64,000 nucleotides of DNA from positions 103,216,615 through 103,280,614 of the forward strand of contig OY986435.1 of assembly GCA_963920525.1 (NCBI GenBank). Direction: 5' to 3'. The notes below the pieces were generated by a model, which had not been told where the DNA came from, did no database searches, and saw nothing but the letters and a program-made list of their open reading frames with translations. Position numbers and translations under genes: made by a program. Source of the stretch: Dichetophora obliterata. Lineage: Eukaryota; Arthropoda; Insecta; Diptera; Sciomyzidae. This document shows, one piece after another, positions 21,859 through 33,869 of the stretch; within the stretch, counting starts at the first letter, position 1, and each line of letters opens with the position of its first letter.

Positions 21859-22593
21859 TCAATGTAGGCATTTGTTCGCAAAATGGGTTTCACTTCCACA
21901 TCCGTAACATAGTTTTTTAGAGGACTTATTTTCCACATGTACTTTAGTATTTTTTTGTTTCGGCCCTGCTTTTTTGGACTCCAGCTTCACGTAGATAACG
22001 GTTTTATCCTTTTGTAGTTGGATTTCTTCTCCTCCACGTTCGGATAGCTCCATCGTCACTGCCGTGCTGAGTGGACTGAGTGCAGTTTACACAATCAGAT
22101 TTCTTAATTCCAACAGCCGATTCTGCATGCGCAAACTTCGTAATCCAAACACAAATTGATTGCGCAACGCTGTACTTAAGTACGTTTCAAAGTTGCAGTT
22201 TATGGACAATATACGAAGTGCCACCATAAAGTCTTCTGCAGATTCTCCGTCCACTTGTTTTCGCAGGTGGAAACGATAGTTTTCGACTATTTCTAATGGC
22301 TGTGGATCATAGTACTCAGTCAACTTCTTAACAATTTCTAAGTTTGTTAGCTTTCGTTGGACTTATTTTGTCACACAGTACACTGTACGACTTCTGTCCT
22401 ATATAATGAAGCAGCATGCTAACCTTCTTTATTTCCTCACAGCCAAAGATGTCAAACGCCATTTCTAACCGCTCAACCCATCGAGCCCATGAGCTTTGCA
22501 TTGGCTCAAACACATCTATTTGGAATGCTTGTTGCAAATTTGGACTTGCCTAGATGCTGCTGCTGTTGCGGCCGGCGCCACTTTGTCTGGCAT
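21859..22593 (-). pseudogene. gag of element B
   Basis: Starts MPDKVAPAATAAASR at 22593, shifts frame near 22545, then reads FEPMQSSWARWVERLEMAFD, a typical gag start, and LHYIGQKSYSVL. Further stops lie near 22328 and 22087. Ends with one CX2CX4HX4C knuckle (CYGCGSETHFANKC, about 21864-21905), the RNA-packaging motif. Confidence 0.85.
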
Positions 22594-22666
22594 TTTGTGA
22601 AGTTATGTCAGTGTGACACGTTGAAAACTTGTGATTCGTAATTTTTGCATATAAAAAGAACGTAAT

Positions 22667-22679
22667 CCTCGTCGCCAAT
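22667..22679 (-). promoter_or_regulatory. primer binding site of element B
   Basis: Minus-strand TTGGCGACGAGGA follows the 5' LTR within 2 nt. Element C has nearly the same site (TTGGCGACGATGG), so both use the same tRNA primer class. Confidence 0.7.
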
Positions 22680-22889
22680 TGTTGTATCCACTAAATAAAT
22701 GAAAGCCAAGTGTTTTATTACTAGATACTTATTTATTTTACAACTTAAGACTAAAAGTAAGCAAGACTGAACCGCGTGTACAAAATTTGACGAGAGAATG
22801 TATAAAAAAAAACAAATCGGCAATGCGCAGCGTTGCCAACATATAGTTCACTGCTTTATACATAGCGTTACCATCGTTTGGATATAACA
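22680..22889 (-). repeat. 5' LTR of element B
   Basis: 210 bp with TGTTRTATCC inverted ends. The inner end could be up to 4 bp longer, because CAAT also precedes the other LTR. Confidence 0.9.
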
Positions 22890-23689
22890 CTTTGCATATG
22901 TATGCCTACGTAAAAGTATTACTAATAGCGCATTGTTTTCTGAAAAAAAAAATCTGACCTCACAGAATCCAGAATTTTTAAGATTCTCACCTGAATTTAC
23001 AGAATTTTAACTTCTTTTGAGCTGAGAAAAGAACAGAAAAAGTGCAACATTTTTTTATTTAATATTAGCTGAATTCTGATGTATTTGCGATTGAGGTTAT
23101 GCATAGTACTGACTGCATGGAATTTTTAACAAATATTCAACGATCAATTCAGTTTTATAAAAACGAACCACTTTAATCAAAAATATGTTGGATTCAATTT
23201 TAGAAATTTTTCAAAATTGCAAATTTTTGTTTCTCACAATTGTCACAACATTGTTTTTTAGAAAAGAATGGAAAAAGTCAGAACTCTTGAAGAGGTCAAA
23301 AAAAATGCAGAATTTTTTCCAGAAAATAATGCGCTATAAGAGCTACTCCGGCTCCGTCCGAAAAAAAAAAAAAAAGAAAGCAACAGATATGAATTTATAT
23401 ATGTAAATTTTACACAAATTAATAACAACAAACGCAGTATCTGAGAATTATTCGTAAGCCGATGCGCTTTAACAAACGACACGATCGTCATTCGTTTGTG
23501 TGTGTAAACTTTTTCTCTCAAAAAAGACACTAAAAGACTGTAAGATATATATTTATTTGTGCCAAAAACACTAACCATCGGTTGCTACAGCGTGGTTTTT
23601 GTCATTTTATGACTATTTTGTGAGTAAAACAATGTTATTAATATGGCTAGGATTTCGATGACAAGACTATTTTTCTGCTACTTCTAAGA
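22890..23689. other. intergenic, no gene seen
   Basis: AT-rich with an A14 run near 23360. No open frame with recognisable motifs. Confidence 0.5.
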
Positions 23690-25909
23690 AATTTCCTGGG
23701 AATTTGGAACAACCATTTATGTTTCCTCTGGAGGCGAACCTTTACAGGGTAAAATGTCTGACTGTCTGAACCTAGCGAGGAAAGCATAATCCTTGTGAAA
23801 TCTTCTCAAGTCGATTCAAACCTCCACGTGGTGTTTCCTGAGCATCGTCAACCTGACAACCGTTAGTTTGGCGGCTAATCTGAGCGGCGGGCCTTCCTAG
23901 GCTTAAAATAGGTGGTGCGTCGGTTTTAAAGCCCACCCGTAAAAACCCTTTAATCAAAACAAATAAGAATAGAAGAAAACTGATCCCCAAATCTGATGAC
24001 GACTACCGCAAACGAAAAACTGATAATGATTTACGGATATGCACCTGGAATGTCCGAACCTATAATTGGGAAGGTGCCTCTATCCAACTGACTGATGTCT
24101 TGGAAAGATACAAAGCTGATATCACTTCTATCCAAGAAATGCGATGGAAGGGACAGGGTTGCATTCGGCATGCTTCCTTCGATATCTACTTCAGCGGCCA
24201 TGCGGAGAAGCGAGAGTTTGGATGCGCATTTGTAGTTGGCAAGAGACTACGGCCCCTCGTCCTGCGATTCACACCTATGAAATTTTTTAATATAAGCCCG
24301 ATATGTGCGCACGCTCCGACAGAAGACAAGGACGATGAGACCAAAGAAATTGTCTACGAGTGCCTTGAAAATGCGTAAGAGCACTGCCCCCGCCACGACG
24401 TAAAAATCGTGCTTGGTGACTTCAACGCTAAGGTGGGCAAGGAAAATGTATTTGGTCCAACAGTCAGAAAGTTCAGCCTCCACGACAACACCTCCGATAA
24501 CAGAATGAGGTTGATTAACTTCGCCGCAGCATGAAACATGGTCGTAAGTAGCACTAGATTCAAGCATCTCAATATTCATAAAGCCACCTGGATGTCCCCT
24601 GATCAAAAAACAAAAAATCAAATTGATCACGTTTTGATCGACGGAAGGCACTCTTCAAGTGTTTTAGATGTACGCACGATCCGTGGTGCAAAAATTGACT
24701 CGGATCACTATCTTGTCGCAGACAAGATCCGTACACGTCTGTGCGCAGCTAAAAATATACGCAACCCTACACAGAGAAAGCTAGACGTCGACAAGCTGCA
24801 ATCGAAACAGACAGCCGAGGCTTTCGCCACTCGACTCTCACTCCTGCTTCAAAGCACTCCTCCAATCGATGATATATGCGCGCAGTGGACACACATTTCC
24901 AACTCCATGCGTGCGGCTGCTGAGAGGTGATTGGCTACCACCGCCGATTGGCTACCACCGTGTCGTGACGCCATTGCAGAGAAAGACGCCGTCTACAAAG
25001 CTACCCTGCGGTCGGTTGTAACGCACGCTGCTAAGGAGTGATACAAAGAAAAGAGGAGGGAAGAGAAACATATTTTCAGGCGGAAAAAAAGAGAGGCAGA
25101 AAAGCGCAAGCAGGAAAAGATTGAGATGTATGGTGACAGGAATGACGCTTTGCCGATGGTTTTAAAACCGGGGCCTCTTCCAGCAAGGATAAAAATGGGA
25201 ATCTAGTGACAGATGCCCAGAGTACACTGACATTATGGAGGGAACACTTCTCTAAGCTTCTAAATGGCGACGCTGATAACAATCCCGCCAATAGAGATGA
25301 TATTTCGGAAACCCCAATTTCGGATGATAGCGTCGAGGTTCCGCTGCCCGACTATAATGAAGTTCTGACAGCTATAGCTCGGCTTAAAAATAACAAAGCC
25401 GCGGGAGCTGATGGCTTACCTGCTGAGTTGTTTAAGAACGGAGGCGAAGCTCTACTTAAATGCATTCACGAGCTTCTATGCAGAATATGGTCGGAAGAAT
25501 GCATTCCGAATGATTGGAATCTCAGTGTGCTCTGCCCAATCCATAAGAAAGGCGATCCCACTATCTGGGATAAGCCTTCTTAATATCGCATATAAGGTCC
25601 TGTCGAGCGTTTTATGTGAAAGATTGAAGCCCATTGCAAACGAACTGATCGGACCTTATCAGTGTGGCTTCAGACCTGGAAAGTCCACCATCGACCAGAT
25701 TTTCCCGCTACGACAAATCTTGGAGAAGACTCAAGACAAACAAGTCGACACCCACCATCGACAGCCCAATAAGGAAGCACCTGTACTCCATCATGTCTGA
25801 ATTTGGTATTCCTGCAAAACTAATACGACTTTGCAGGAAGACACTGAGCAACACCAGCAGCGCAGTTAAAATCGGGAAGGACCTCTCCCCACCATTTGTT
25901 ATGACATAA
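23690..25909 (+). mobile_element. RTE-clade non-LTR retrotransposon, 3' end missing
   Basis: A GC-richer leader (23690-23990) is followed by an RTE-type endonuclease and the front two thirds of reverse transcriptase. The element stops abruptly near 25909, before the catalytic YxDD-type motif. RTE copies are normally truncated at the 5' end, so loss of the 3' end implies deletion or a later rearrangement. Confidence 0.8.
24000..25909 (+). pseudogene. RTE endonuclease-reverse transcriptase fragment
   Basis: Endonuclease motifs: DLRICTWNVRTYNWEG, ADITSIQEMRWKGQG with the catalytic Glu, then after a TAA (24376) VKIVLGDFNAKVG, and DQKTKNQIDHVLIDGR and DSDHYLV. Reverse transcriptase motifs: LKNNKAAGADGLPAELFK, SVLCPIHKKGDPT, a frameshift, SLLNIAYKVLSSVL, GPYQCGFRPGKSTIDQIF and FGIPAKLIRLCRKTLSNTSS. 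At least three stops and two frameshifts. The catalytic Asp pair of the RT is absent. Clade assignment rests on the TWNVRT and KAAGADGLPAELFK style. Confidence 0.8.
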
Positions 25910-26341
25910 TTTCCATAATTTCCATGGAATTTTCACGTTGTTCTATTGGATTTGACAAACGATTTGATGAGTGTGAACAGGGCAAAACACCGATTTTTTT
26001 ACAGAGAAAAACATTAGTAAAATGAAGTAAAAGACATGAACTCAGAGTAAAACTTAGACGACAAAAGCTACTCTTAATGATTTATGAATAATTCATTTCA
26101 AAAAACCATTTTTTATAGACTAATTGATATTTAAATAACACAAAAACTAAACAACTAAAATACATACCAAATTAAACTCCTTTAAAATAAATAGTTTTGT
26201 GTAGTTTTTCCCGAACTGTCGGCTTTTCATTAGGTTTCTTTTTTTTTTTGTTAAATAAAAATACCAAGTTGTAGCTTCTTCCCTTAGGACACTAATTCAC
26301 TTTAATTTTATGCCAAGTATTAATCCCAATATGAAAAAAAA
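25910..26341. other. intergenic, no gene seen
   Basis: AT-rich DNA between the broken RTE element and a small foldback. TTTCCATAATTTCCAT is a short direct repeat at the RTE break. Confidence 0.5.
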
Positions 26342-26458
26342 TTAAGGCCCTTGCCACCCTAAATAATGAATGCGCTCATGAAGCAGAACTTGTGTTTTGA
26401 CAGAAGCTTTTGCTCACAAATGGAGGGCAACAATTTTTTTCTGCTTGGCAAGGGCTTA
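26342..26458. mobile_element. 117-bp small foldback MITE
   Basis: AAGGCCCTTGCCA at 26344 and its complement TGGCAAGGGCTT at 26446-26457 are 13-bp inverted ends around 90 bp of non-coding sequence. Confidence 0.5.
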
Positions 26459-26540
26459 TGTCAAAAAATTGCGCTCTATCTCGCTTCCTCAGCTGACGAA
26501 AATTTCTTCTACACACGTATAGTGTGTGTGAGTAGAACAC

Positions 26541-27889
26541 CCCACCGGGAAAAAAAGAATCAATTGTGTATGAAAAAAGAATCAATTCTCTTTTCCAATT
26601 ATTGATTCTAGAATTGATTATTTTTAACATAGTGATATCCTACAAAAAGTAGTACATTCTTTTCTGCCTTCCACTTCACTGCCTTCACTGCTGAAATGGA
26701 TTCTTTTAAATGAAAAAGTATGCATTATTTGCGGATATGAGAAAAGTATGAATCCCTAAGAAGCCCTTTTGGAATAGATAAATATGAATGAATTCCATAA
26801 TACATAGGTTTGTATGGCAGAGTTGAAAATCTTTTATTCTTTTTTAAATAATAAATAAAAAATTATATTATAATAATTCACATTACATAGATAATTATTA
26901 GGTAATTAGAAAGAATAATAATACTACAGTGCAAAAAAATGTTAATGTTTATGATGTAGGCTGCTTCCTCACTTTTGCTTCAAATGCATCCTTATAATTT
27001 TTACATTTTGACTTGCGTATAGCTTTCTTAATATCTTTTTGGAACTGTTCTTGGTTGTATCCTTCCTTGCAAAGGCAATCTGCATTTAAAAAAAAAAACA
27101 TTAAAAATGATTTAAACAAGTAAACAATGATGGTTTTTCATAACCTACCAAGCAATACATTATTAAAATTTTCTGAAGCAGTTTTTTCCTTTAATGCCCC
27201 TAAAATTGAATACTACAAGCCCTGTGTTTGCTACTAACTTGCTTTTAACACTTGGCATAGGGTTGTGTTTAATGATGGACTTCATTTCCGAAAGCTTGAA
27301 ATGAAGAAGAAAAATATGTGAAGAATATGTTAATAAAAAACAAGAATAATTATATAGAAAGTTACTTACTCTTTAATTTGTTTGCATATTTCACTAAATT
27401 AGAAATTTCTGATGTCAATTTTTCAATTGACGCAATTTACAATGACACATTTTTGCTGGCAAATGCAGCATAAAATATTATAAACATAAAATTTTCAAGA
27501 AACACGTGAAAGCAAAAACAACAGAACAACCGTTTTTAAAAATATCTGAAAAAAAAACAAAAACAACAACACGAACAGAAAATATAAATCATAACAGATT
27601 GATTCTTGTTTCGCTTATAGCAGAATTTGTTTCAGAATCAATTTGTTTCTCACTTACTATAAAATCAAGCAAGGAATCTAAAAACATTTACTTTTTTATA
27701 AATTAATATACACTTCATAATCGATTCCTGCTGCATTAAAAACGAATCAGTAAATGTTTTGTGTATTGATTCCAATTCATAGGTTTTGCTTTAAATTTAT
27801 GTATTCTTTGGAATACATTCTAAAATGCAAGCAAAAGAATCCATTCACTTTACAATTTTTTAAGAATTAATTCTCATTTTCCCGGTGGG
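26541..27889. mobile_element. 1349-bp TIR element carrying a spliced gene remnant
   Basis: Left end CCCACCGGGAAAA, right end TTTTCCCGGTGGG: perfect 13-bp inverted repeats, with AGAATCAATT-like sub-terminal repeats on both sides (26560-26630, 27855-27880). No clear target duplication. It carries minus-strand coding remnants (see 26946-27710). The TIR resembles that of the tRNA-bearing element at 52863-53446 (CCCWCCAG-AAAA). Confidence 0.6.
26946..27710 (-). pseudogene. decayed spliced gene in the TIR element (DUF4806-like C-terminus?)
   Basis: Last exon (about 27082-26946) follows an acceptor TTTAAATGCAG and reads DCLCKEGYNQEQFQKDIKKA to a stop. The preceding piece (ending at a GTAGGT donor near 27148) joins in phase and reads ALKEKTASENFNNVLL. 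Upstream pieces read LSEMKSIIKHNPMPSVKSKL (about 27295-27205), a short coiled-coil EKLTSEISNLVKYANKLK before GTAAGT (27370-27430), and DSLLDFIVSEKQIDSETNS (about 27690-27625). One junction is out of frame, so it looks decayed. The arrangement resembles DUF4806-type proteins that are multicopy in insects; that name is a guess from memory. Confidence 0.4.
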
Positions 27890-28499
27890 ACCATTTCCTT
27901 GGCCGCATTCTAGCCGAAAAAGTGCTCAAGTAGCGAAGTAGCATAAAATATTTTCGCTATATAAATTGTGACATCTCAAGGAACATGTTCTGTGAGAGCA
28001 TACCATTCAGCCCGAAAGTTGTGGAACAGTTCTTTCCGCTGAATGCAGGCCTTATCTTTTAAATCTATGATCTATACTATTAAAAGCGTTGTGACACTTC
28101 ATGGATGTTTGACAATCACGCAAGAACCACTGAACCAATTTAGACGACCAAACGATTTATTTCAACTAGATCGTGATTGGCTATTGATTTGCCACTCCTA
28201 CTTTTTATGTCCACTATATGCTAAAAATGCTATATTTCAGACGGTTTTGTTCGTATAAGACTAAAATTTGGCAATTTTATTTGTATGGTTACTTTCGGCA
28301 GCTGTACTAAAAATGGGTTTCCACGCCCGCTTTAACCGCCCACAAATCAATGAAAATGCTATATTTATATTTTTTTTTTGCGAAAGTATCTCATTTTGTT
28401 TGACAACCGGTTCTTTGTTTTCTTTTTATCGGTTGATATTGATGATGATACACGTGCATAAAATGATTTTTTGTTTGACGTTTTCCTTTGTTTTTTTTA

Positions 28500-28551
28500 T
28501 GTTGTGAATCAACTTCAAAATGATGTACACGCGTAGCTTGACAATTTATCA
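28500..28551 (-). repeat. 3' LTR of element C, internally deleted
   Basis: Shares TCAAAATGATGTACACGCGT with the LTR at 33870-34008 and ends beside the purine tract GGAGGAA. Confidence 0.6.
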
Positions 28552-28869
28552 TTCCTCCAAATGTTAGATTAGAACTAACAATGCATACTTTATACTTAAT
28601 TTGAAGGTTCTATACTATTACTACAACATTGGTCTTACATTATGTTTATCGTAACTTATCTTTATTTTAATTATAAGTAAACCTTAACTCATTTTTATTG
28701 TTAACTGTCTTTCTGAAGTTCTGGCTTAACACTAGATTGTTGACATTGATATTCTCCTTCTTTTTACTTCTAGTCAATACATGGTATTTTTCAATTTTGT
28801 TACGTTTTACTGCCCTATCTATCATCAATATCCACACTATGCGATCTAGCATGTTTATGAGTTACAAAT

Positions 28870-31560
28870 CTGTCTTTTATGTTTGATTCTGTAGTTTGTA
28901 CAACTCTTTGTGATACATTTAAATTAGTAAATCTTACGAGTTTGACATAACGTTTTTTTCAACATTTATATACGCTTGCCTACTGATTCCATTTATTTCA
29001 ATAACATATCGTAATTTACTTAATTTTTTTACTATTATTCCACTTATCCATTTGCAATAATTATGAAATACATTTCTATATAAAATAGTTTCTCCAATCT
29101 TGAATTCTTTCAATTTATTTAAGCGTTGAATGGTTATTTTTGTTTTTGCTTAACTTTTCTTTGTTAAACTTGACATTTTTCTTGGGACTTATTGTTTTAA
29201 AATTACTCGTATTTTTTTCTTCATCTATTTGTTCTTCCTTTTTCTTTTTAAGTTTCAGGTCATTTAGAACTGTCCTTGGCTTAAAACTACCACCATCTTA
29301 ACTTAACACCATCTTTTTCAGTGTAGACCGTTCTGCACTTTCATTAGACTGTGGATGATACGGGGGCGATTTTGTGCATTTAATATTATTTTTTATACAA
29401 AAATCTATAAATTCAAAAGATGAAAATGGTGGACCATTATCTGAGACCAACTCCGTAAGCAACACACAGATACTAAAAATTTTTCTTAATTTGTCGCAAA
29501 CTTTTCCAGCTGTTGTCGACTTCATCTGAACCACTTTCATCCATTTTGAATAGGTATCAAAAAATACTATTAAAACTTCAATGTTTTGAAACTTACAAAA
29601 ATCTACATGTATTCTTTCGAAAGGATATGACGTTTGCGCCCACGAATATGATATGGCCACAGGTTTGTTTTGTGTAAGTTGACAATATTCACAAGTTGCT
29701 ATAAAAAACTCAATGTCCTTGTCCATATTTGGCCAACAAACCAACGACCGCGCTAAGCATTTCATGCGAACAACTCCTAAGTGACAAACCCCATGGAGCT
29801 CCCCTAAAACATTTTTCCTTAACGACTCAGGAACTATTAAACGTTACCCATAAAATATGCAACCACTCTCTGTGGCTATCGAATTTCTTTTTAAAAAATA
29901 TGGTGATAAACTCCAAAGAGGCCATTCTTCTTCTGAAAACTTTTTAACTTCGAGTAAGACTTTATCAAATTTTAGCTTACTTCTCACCTCTTCTAAATCT
30001 ATGGGCAGTTCATTTGAAGCATAACAGAAGTTAATAATATCTTCCTCAATATTCGTTGCTTCCGGAATTGGAAGCCTTGAAAGTGCATCTGCATTTCTCA
30101 TATCGTAGGCCCTTTTATATTTTATTTCGTAGTCATACATTGACAAAATAATAGACCATCGTTGTAGTCTATTTGCAGCTACAATCGAAATATCTTTCCT
30201 TGGATTGAATATTTCCCGTAACGGTTGATGATTACTATGCATCGAAAATTTATGCCCATAAATATATTTGTGAAAACCATGCACTGCAAAAACCATAGCC
30301 AGCGCCTCTCGATATAGTTGAGAATAATTTTTTTTCTGCTGAAGTTATGTTAAACACAAACATAACCGGCCTTTCGAAACCCTCGATTACATGTAACATT
30401 ACTACTCCTACCTCGTACGGAATTGCGTCTGCTGATACTATGATTGGCAGAATCGGATTGTAGAGCGTAACTACATTTATATCTAACACTATTTGTTTTG
30501 CTTTTTCAAACGCCACTTTCTGGCTTTGACCCCTCTTGAATTCTGTGTTATTTTTTGTTCAGTCATAAAATACCCTTAGTTGGGACGATAAATTTGGAAT
30601 GCAGTTATTATAATAATTAATCATACCTAAAAAAGATTTAACTTTTCCTTTTCAGTTTTTCCACCTATCAGAATGTCATCAAAATAAATGTGCTTATTGT
30701 TTATACTTTTTAAGATTTCTTCGATTACTGATGTAAATATTTGCGGTGCAGTCTTAAGGCCATACACTAGGTTAAATTGATAAAGCCCCCCATGCGTGTT
30801 AACTGTAAGCAATTATTTTGATCTTTCTGCCACCTGAAGATAAGCTCCTGTCCGATCAAGTTGCAAAATACTTTCCACCCTGCTTGTCCCGCTAATATAT
30901 CATCAATTCGAGGTATCACAGTATGATCCATTTGAACGAACCTATTTACTGTTCGTTAAAAGTTGACACACAACCGTAAATTACCATTCGGTTTCAATTA
31001 CCATTTTACCATTGGACTTGCCCATCGACTCCGCTTAACTGAAACTAACACGCCTTCCTCACTCAGCTTGTCTAGCTCTTAATCTACTTTCTTCCGCAAC
31101 CCATATGGCGCCGTGTAACTTTTTGGAAAAATAGGATATGTTTCATCAACTTGATCTATTTCAGCCGAAAAATTTTTAATAACAGAATTGTTTTCTTTTC
31201 AAAATAAATCTTTATACTGACACAAGAAATTACTCAGACCATTCTTTTGTTCTGTTATGTTTCTAACATAAGAAACGGAGAAAAAATTTATCCAATATGG
31301 ATTTAGCACATCCAACCACGTTCAACCTACTAGAGGATGAAATTTTTTTCTGACTGACAACAAACAGATCAAGAATATGAATTTTACTTTGAAATTTTAC
31401 ATTTACTTGAATTTTCCCAACAATTTTAATCTAAATTAAAATAAAGATTTAATAATTTCTTTATTTGCAAAATATTTATCATAATCTACCTTATGACACA
31501 GAGAAACACATGCACCCGTGCCATATTCGAAATTCAGCAAATTATTTTCTACTTTTAAAG
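28870..31560 (-). pseudogene. pol of element C (RT, RNase H, integrase)
   Basis: RT: TVNTHGGLYQFNLVYGLKTA and IYFDDILIGG, the catalytic Asp pair present (30812-30627). RNase H: LPIIVSADAIPYEVGVVML (30516-30250) and HSNHQPLREIFNPRKD...NADALSRLP (30296-29844). Integrase (29765-29298): zinc-binding CEYCQ, PFERIHVDF, FFDTYSKWMKVV, SDNGPPFSS and SPPYHPQSNESAERS with D,D,E residues kept; the C-terminal FKIGETILYRNVF...SKLRYVIEI is at about 29100-28990. Frames are broken at each domain boundary by stops or shifts, so no complete pol is made. Protease remnant EYGTGACVSLC near 31520 lacks the expected Asp. Confidence 0.85.
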
Positions 31561-31582
31561 GCATTAATAGACCCTTATACTC

Positions 31583-32969
31583 ATTGGCGTCGGAAGCGGG
31601 GGAAAAGGGGGGCAGTTGCCCCCCACTTTTTTAGCTAGATAAACAATTTAAAAAGAAAACTTCAAAAGTTATTCAAAACGTCAGTTTTTTTTACAACGAT
31701 AATATTTTTGTATTAGATATTTTCCTCTTCTTTCTCTCTTCTTCATAAGCATGCTTGCGGATAACTATTTTCTTTCTCTGTGTTTGCAAAAAGATTGAAC
31801 AAAATGTAGAGTTTCTACTGCAAACCCACCACTTCAGTTTAAAAGCACCCTTAAGTATGTAGCTTAATACTGTAATATTGTAATCGAAGCCTTCAACGGA
31901 AAAGTGCCTTCTGAACAAAATCTAAAACAAAACTAGATCTTTATGCAGATGACTTTGATGTGAGCGACCCCCACGCGCAACTTAAATTGCTGAAGCAATT
32001 GCCTGGCCAAACACCTTCAAATTGTAGTGGCATTGTATCCCAATTTGCAAAAAATTCGGATACTGTAAAAAAAACTATTAAATGAAGTTGAAAAACTTAT
32101 TGCTTTTCTTTTGACTGTGCCTGCATCAGCAGCTTCATTTGAGTGGCCAAATAAGTTTAACTAATGTCAAATTAATTAAATAATCTAATAATTGATCGAT
32201 TTTTCGGTCAAAGTCATGTGTAATTGAACATTTGGTTGTGAAAATAGCCACCTTTCAGTTAGAACACTAGCTTCTGGCGAAGCAAAAACTCGTTTCATTT
32301 CTATGGTGCATTTCGACAAACAATCGAACACCAATGAATATTGAAATAAATGAAGAAGCAACTAGAACAGATGGCAACCCTTGATAGAGTTGATGGCGGT
32401 GATCTATAAATAGAATACTGCTTTGAAATGTCATATGATTAGCAGCCATACAATTCATAAGAATGAATTCCAGAATCTGCACATTCATATGCTAGTTTAA
32501 ACAGTGAGTTGATCACAGCTTAATCACTCAAAGACTACTGAAGAGGAATATGTAGCGATTTCCGAAACAGACTGTCTAGTCAGCTAAGTGATTGACTCTA
32601 TACAGAGTTGTTGTTGTTGTTGCCTTCTTGAAAACTTACTTGATCTAAAGCTCACAATCTTAATTCATGTAATTATTCAATAGATCATAAAAACTAATTA
32701 ATTATTTCTTATATTTTCATATTACCATATGAAAGATCCTTTAAAGAATGATTTCTAATATTGAAATTGGAAGAGCTTTTAAAAATAATGAAATTTTAAT
32801 ATTTTTTATATATTTTTATATTTTTTTATTTTAAACTAAAATAAAAAATTTGTGTATTCACATTCATGTTTCTTTGAAGAAATTTTGGTGAACTTTTTTT
32901 GCACCACCATTTGTACTGCCCCCCATTTGTACTTCCCCCCCAGATGAAATTCGCTTCCGACACGCTTGC
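31583..32969. mobile_element. hAT derivative (non-autonomous) inside element C
   Basis: A perfect 8-bp target duplication TTATACTC (31575-31582 and 32970-32977) flanks ends that share GCGTCGGAAGCG / CGCTTCCGACACGC. Eight-bp duplications define hAT. The plus strand keeps transposase scraps: ADDFDVSDPHAQLKLLKQL (31952) and, in another frame, EVEKLIAFLLTVPASAASFE (32090-32150), the dimerisation region of hAT enzymes, followed by a stop. G- and C-rich tracts lie next to both ends. It interrupts the nucleocapsid-protease border of element C and so is younger. Confidence 0.85.
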
Positions 32970-33059
32970 TTATACTCTTTAATATGATTTATATATATTT
33001 CCTCTTCTATGGAACTTTCATACTCTTCACTATCTTTTTCTTCTTTACAATTTTGCTTA

Positions 33060-33778
33060 GCCTTAATGGCATGATTATTATTATTACAATTCTTCTTATT
33101 ATTTAAAAATCAACAATTTCTCATTATGTGTCTTCTCTTTTTATGATAACTATGATAACACGTAACAAATTTTTGTCTTTGATGTCCAGCTTTCCAATTT
33201 TTCATCTGTTTAGCTTCTTTTCTCTGCCTGCTTCCACTGCCTCCTCTTTCATGCTGCACCATTTTTCCTCGACTCAATATTTCTAGCACCTCACCTCATC
33301 TCATAACTCTCATTTTCTCAGATGCCATCTCAATTGCTAGCGCTATATTCGTAGCTTTTTCAAATGATTCTAGATCAGGCTCACTAAGCAATCGATTTTG
33401 TACTCTCTCCGACTAACAAGCCAAAGTCGCATGACTGGGCATCTGCTTCAGCTCGATAAAATATTCTGAAAGTAGTTCTCCCAGCTTTTGGTCCCGTTTA
33501 TTGAATTGAAAACACTCGGAAAAAATATTTGTTTTTGAAGCAAAATGCGCCGATATTTTTAATATCAGCTCTTCATATTTGAACTCGCTTTCGGTTTTTG
33601 GTGCAATTATAGAGTTGAGTACTTTGTACAGTTCTGCTCCTCCAAAGCTTATAAAAAATGACATCTTTTCGACATTTTCTTTAATATTATTAAACCGAAA
33701 TATATGTTCAAGCCTTTTAATATAAAAGTTGAAATCTACACCAATCAGATAACACATACCCATCACTTGCTTGGCCAT
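33060..33778 (-). pseudogene. gag of element C
   Basis: Begins MAKQVMGMCYLIGVDFNFYI at 33778, with FRFNNIKENVEKMSFFISFG and ISAHFASKTNIFSECFQFNK typical of gag, to a stop at 33413. Past it, in broken frames, a basic stretch and a decayed zinc knuckle (HKKRRHIMRNC) near 33125 and an acidic linker are visible. Confidence 0.75.
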
Positions 33779-33869
33779 TATTAATTTTATTTTCTTTTAA
33801 CTGTTCATACTGGCTGTAAATTGTTAACTAGAGTTAATATTTTCTTTTTACCATCGTCGCCAATTTTAT

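Larger units (their letters stand above)
18190..22889 (-). mobile_element. Ty3/Gypsy LTR retrotransposon B, degraded, both LTRs present
   Basis: Minus-strand order: 5' LTR (22889-22680), primer site, gag, zinc knuckle, protease, reverse transcriptase, RNase H, integrase, purine tract, 3' LTR (18398-18190). The two LTRs are very similar, differing by about a dozen bases, while the coding region holds many stops and frameshifts. Flanking bases do not form a clean duplication. Confidence 0.9.
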
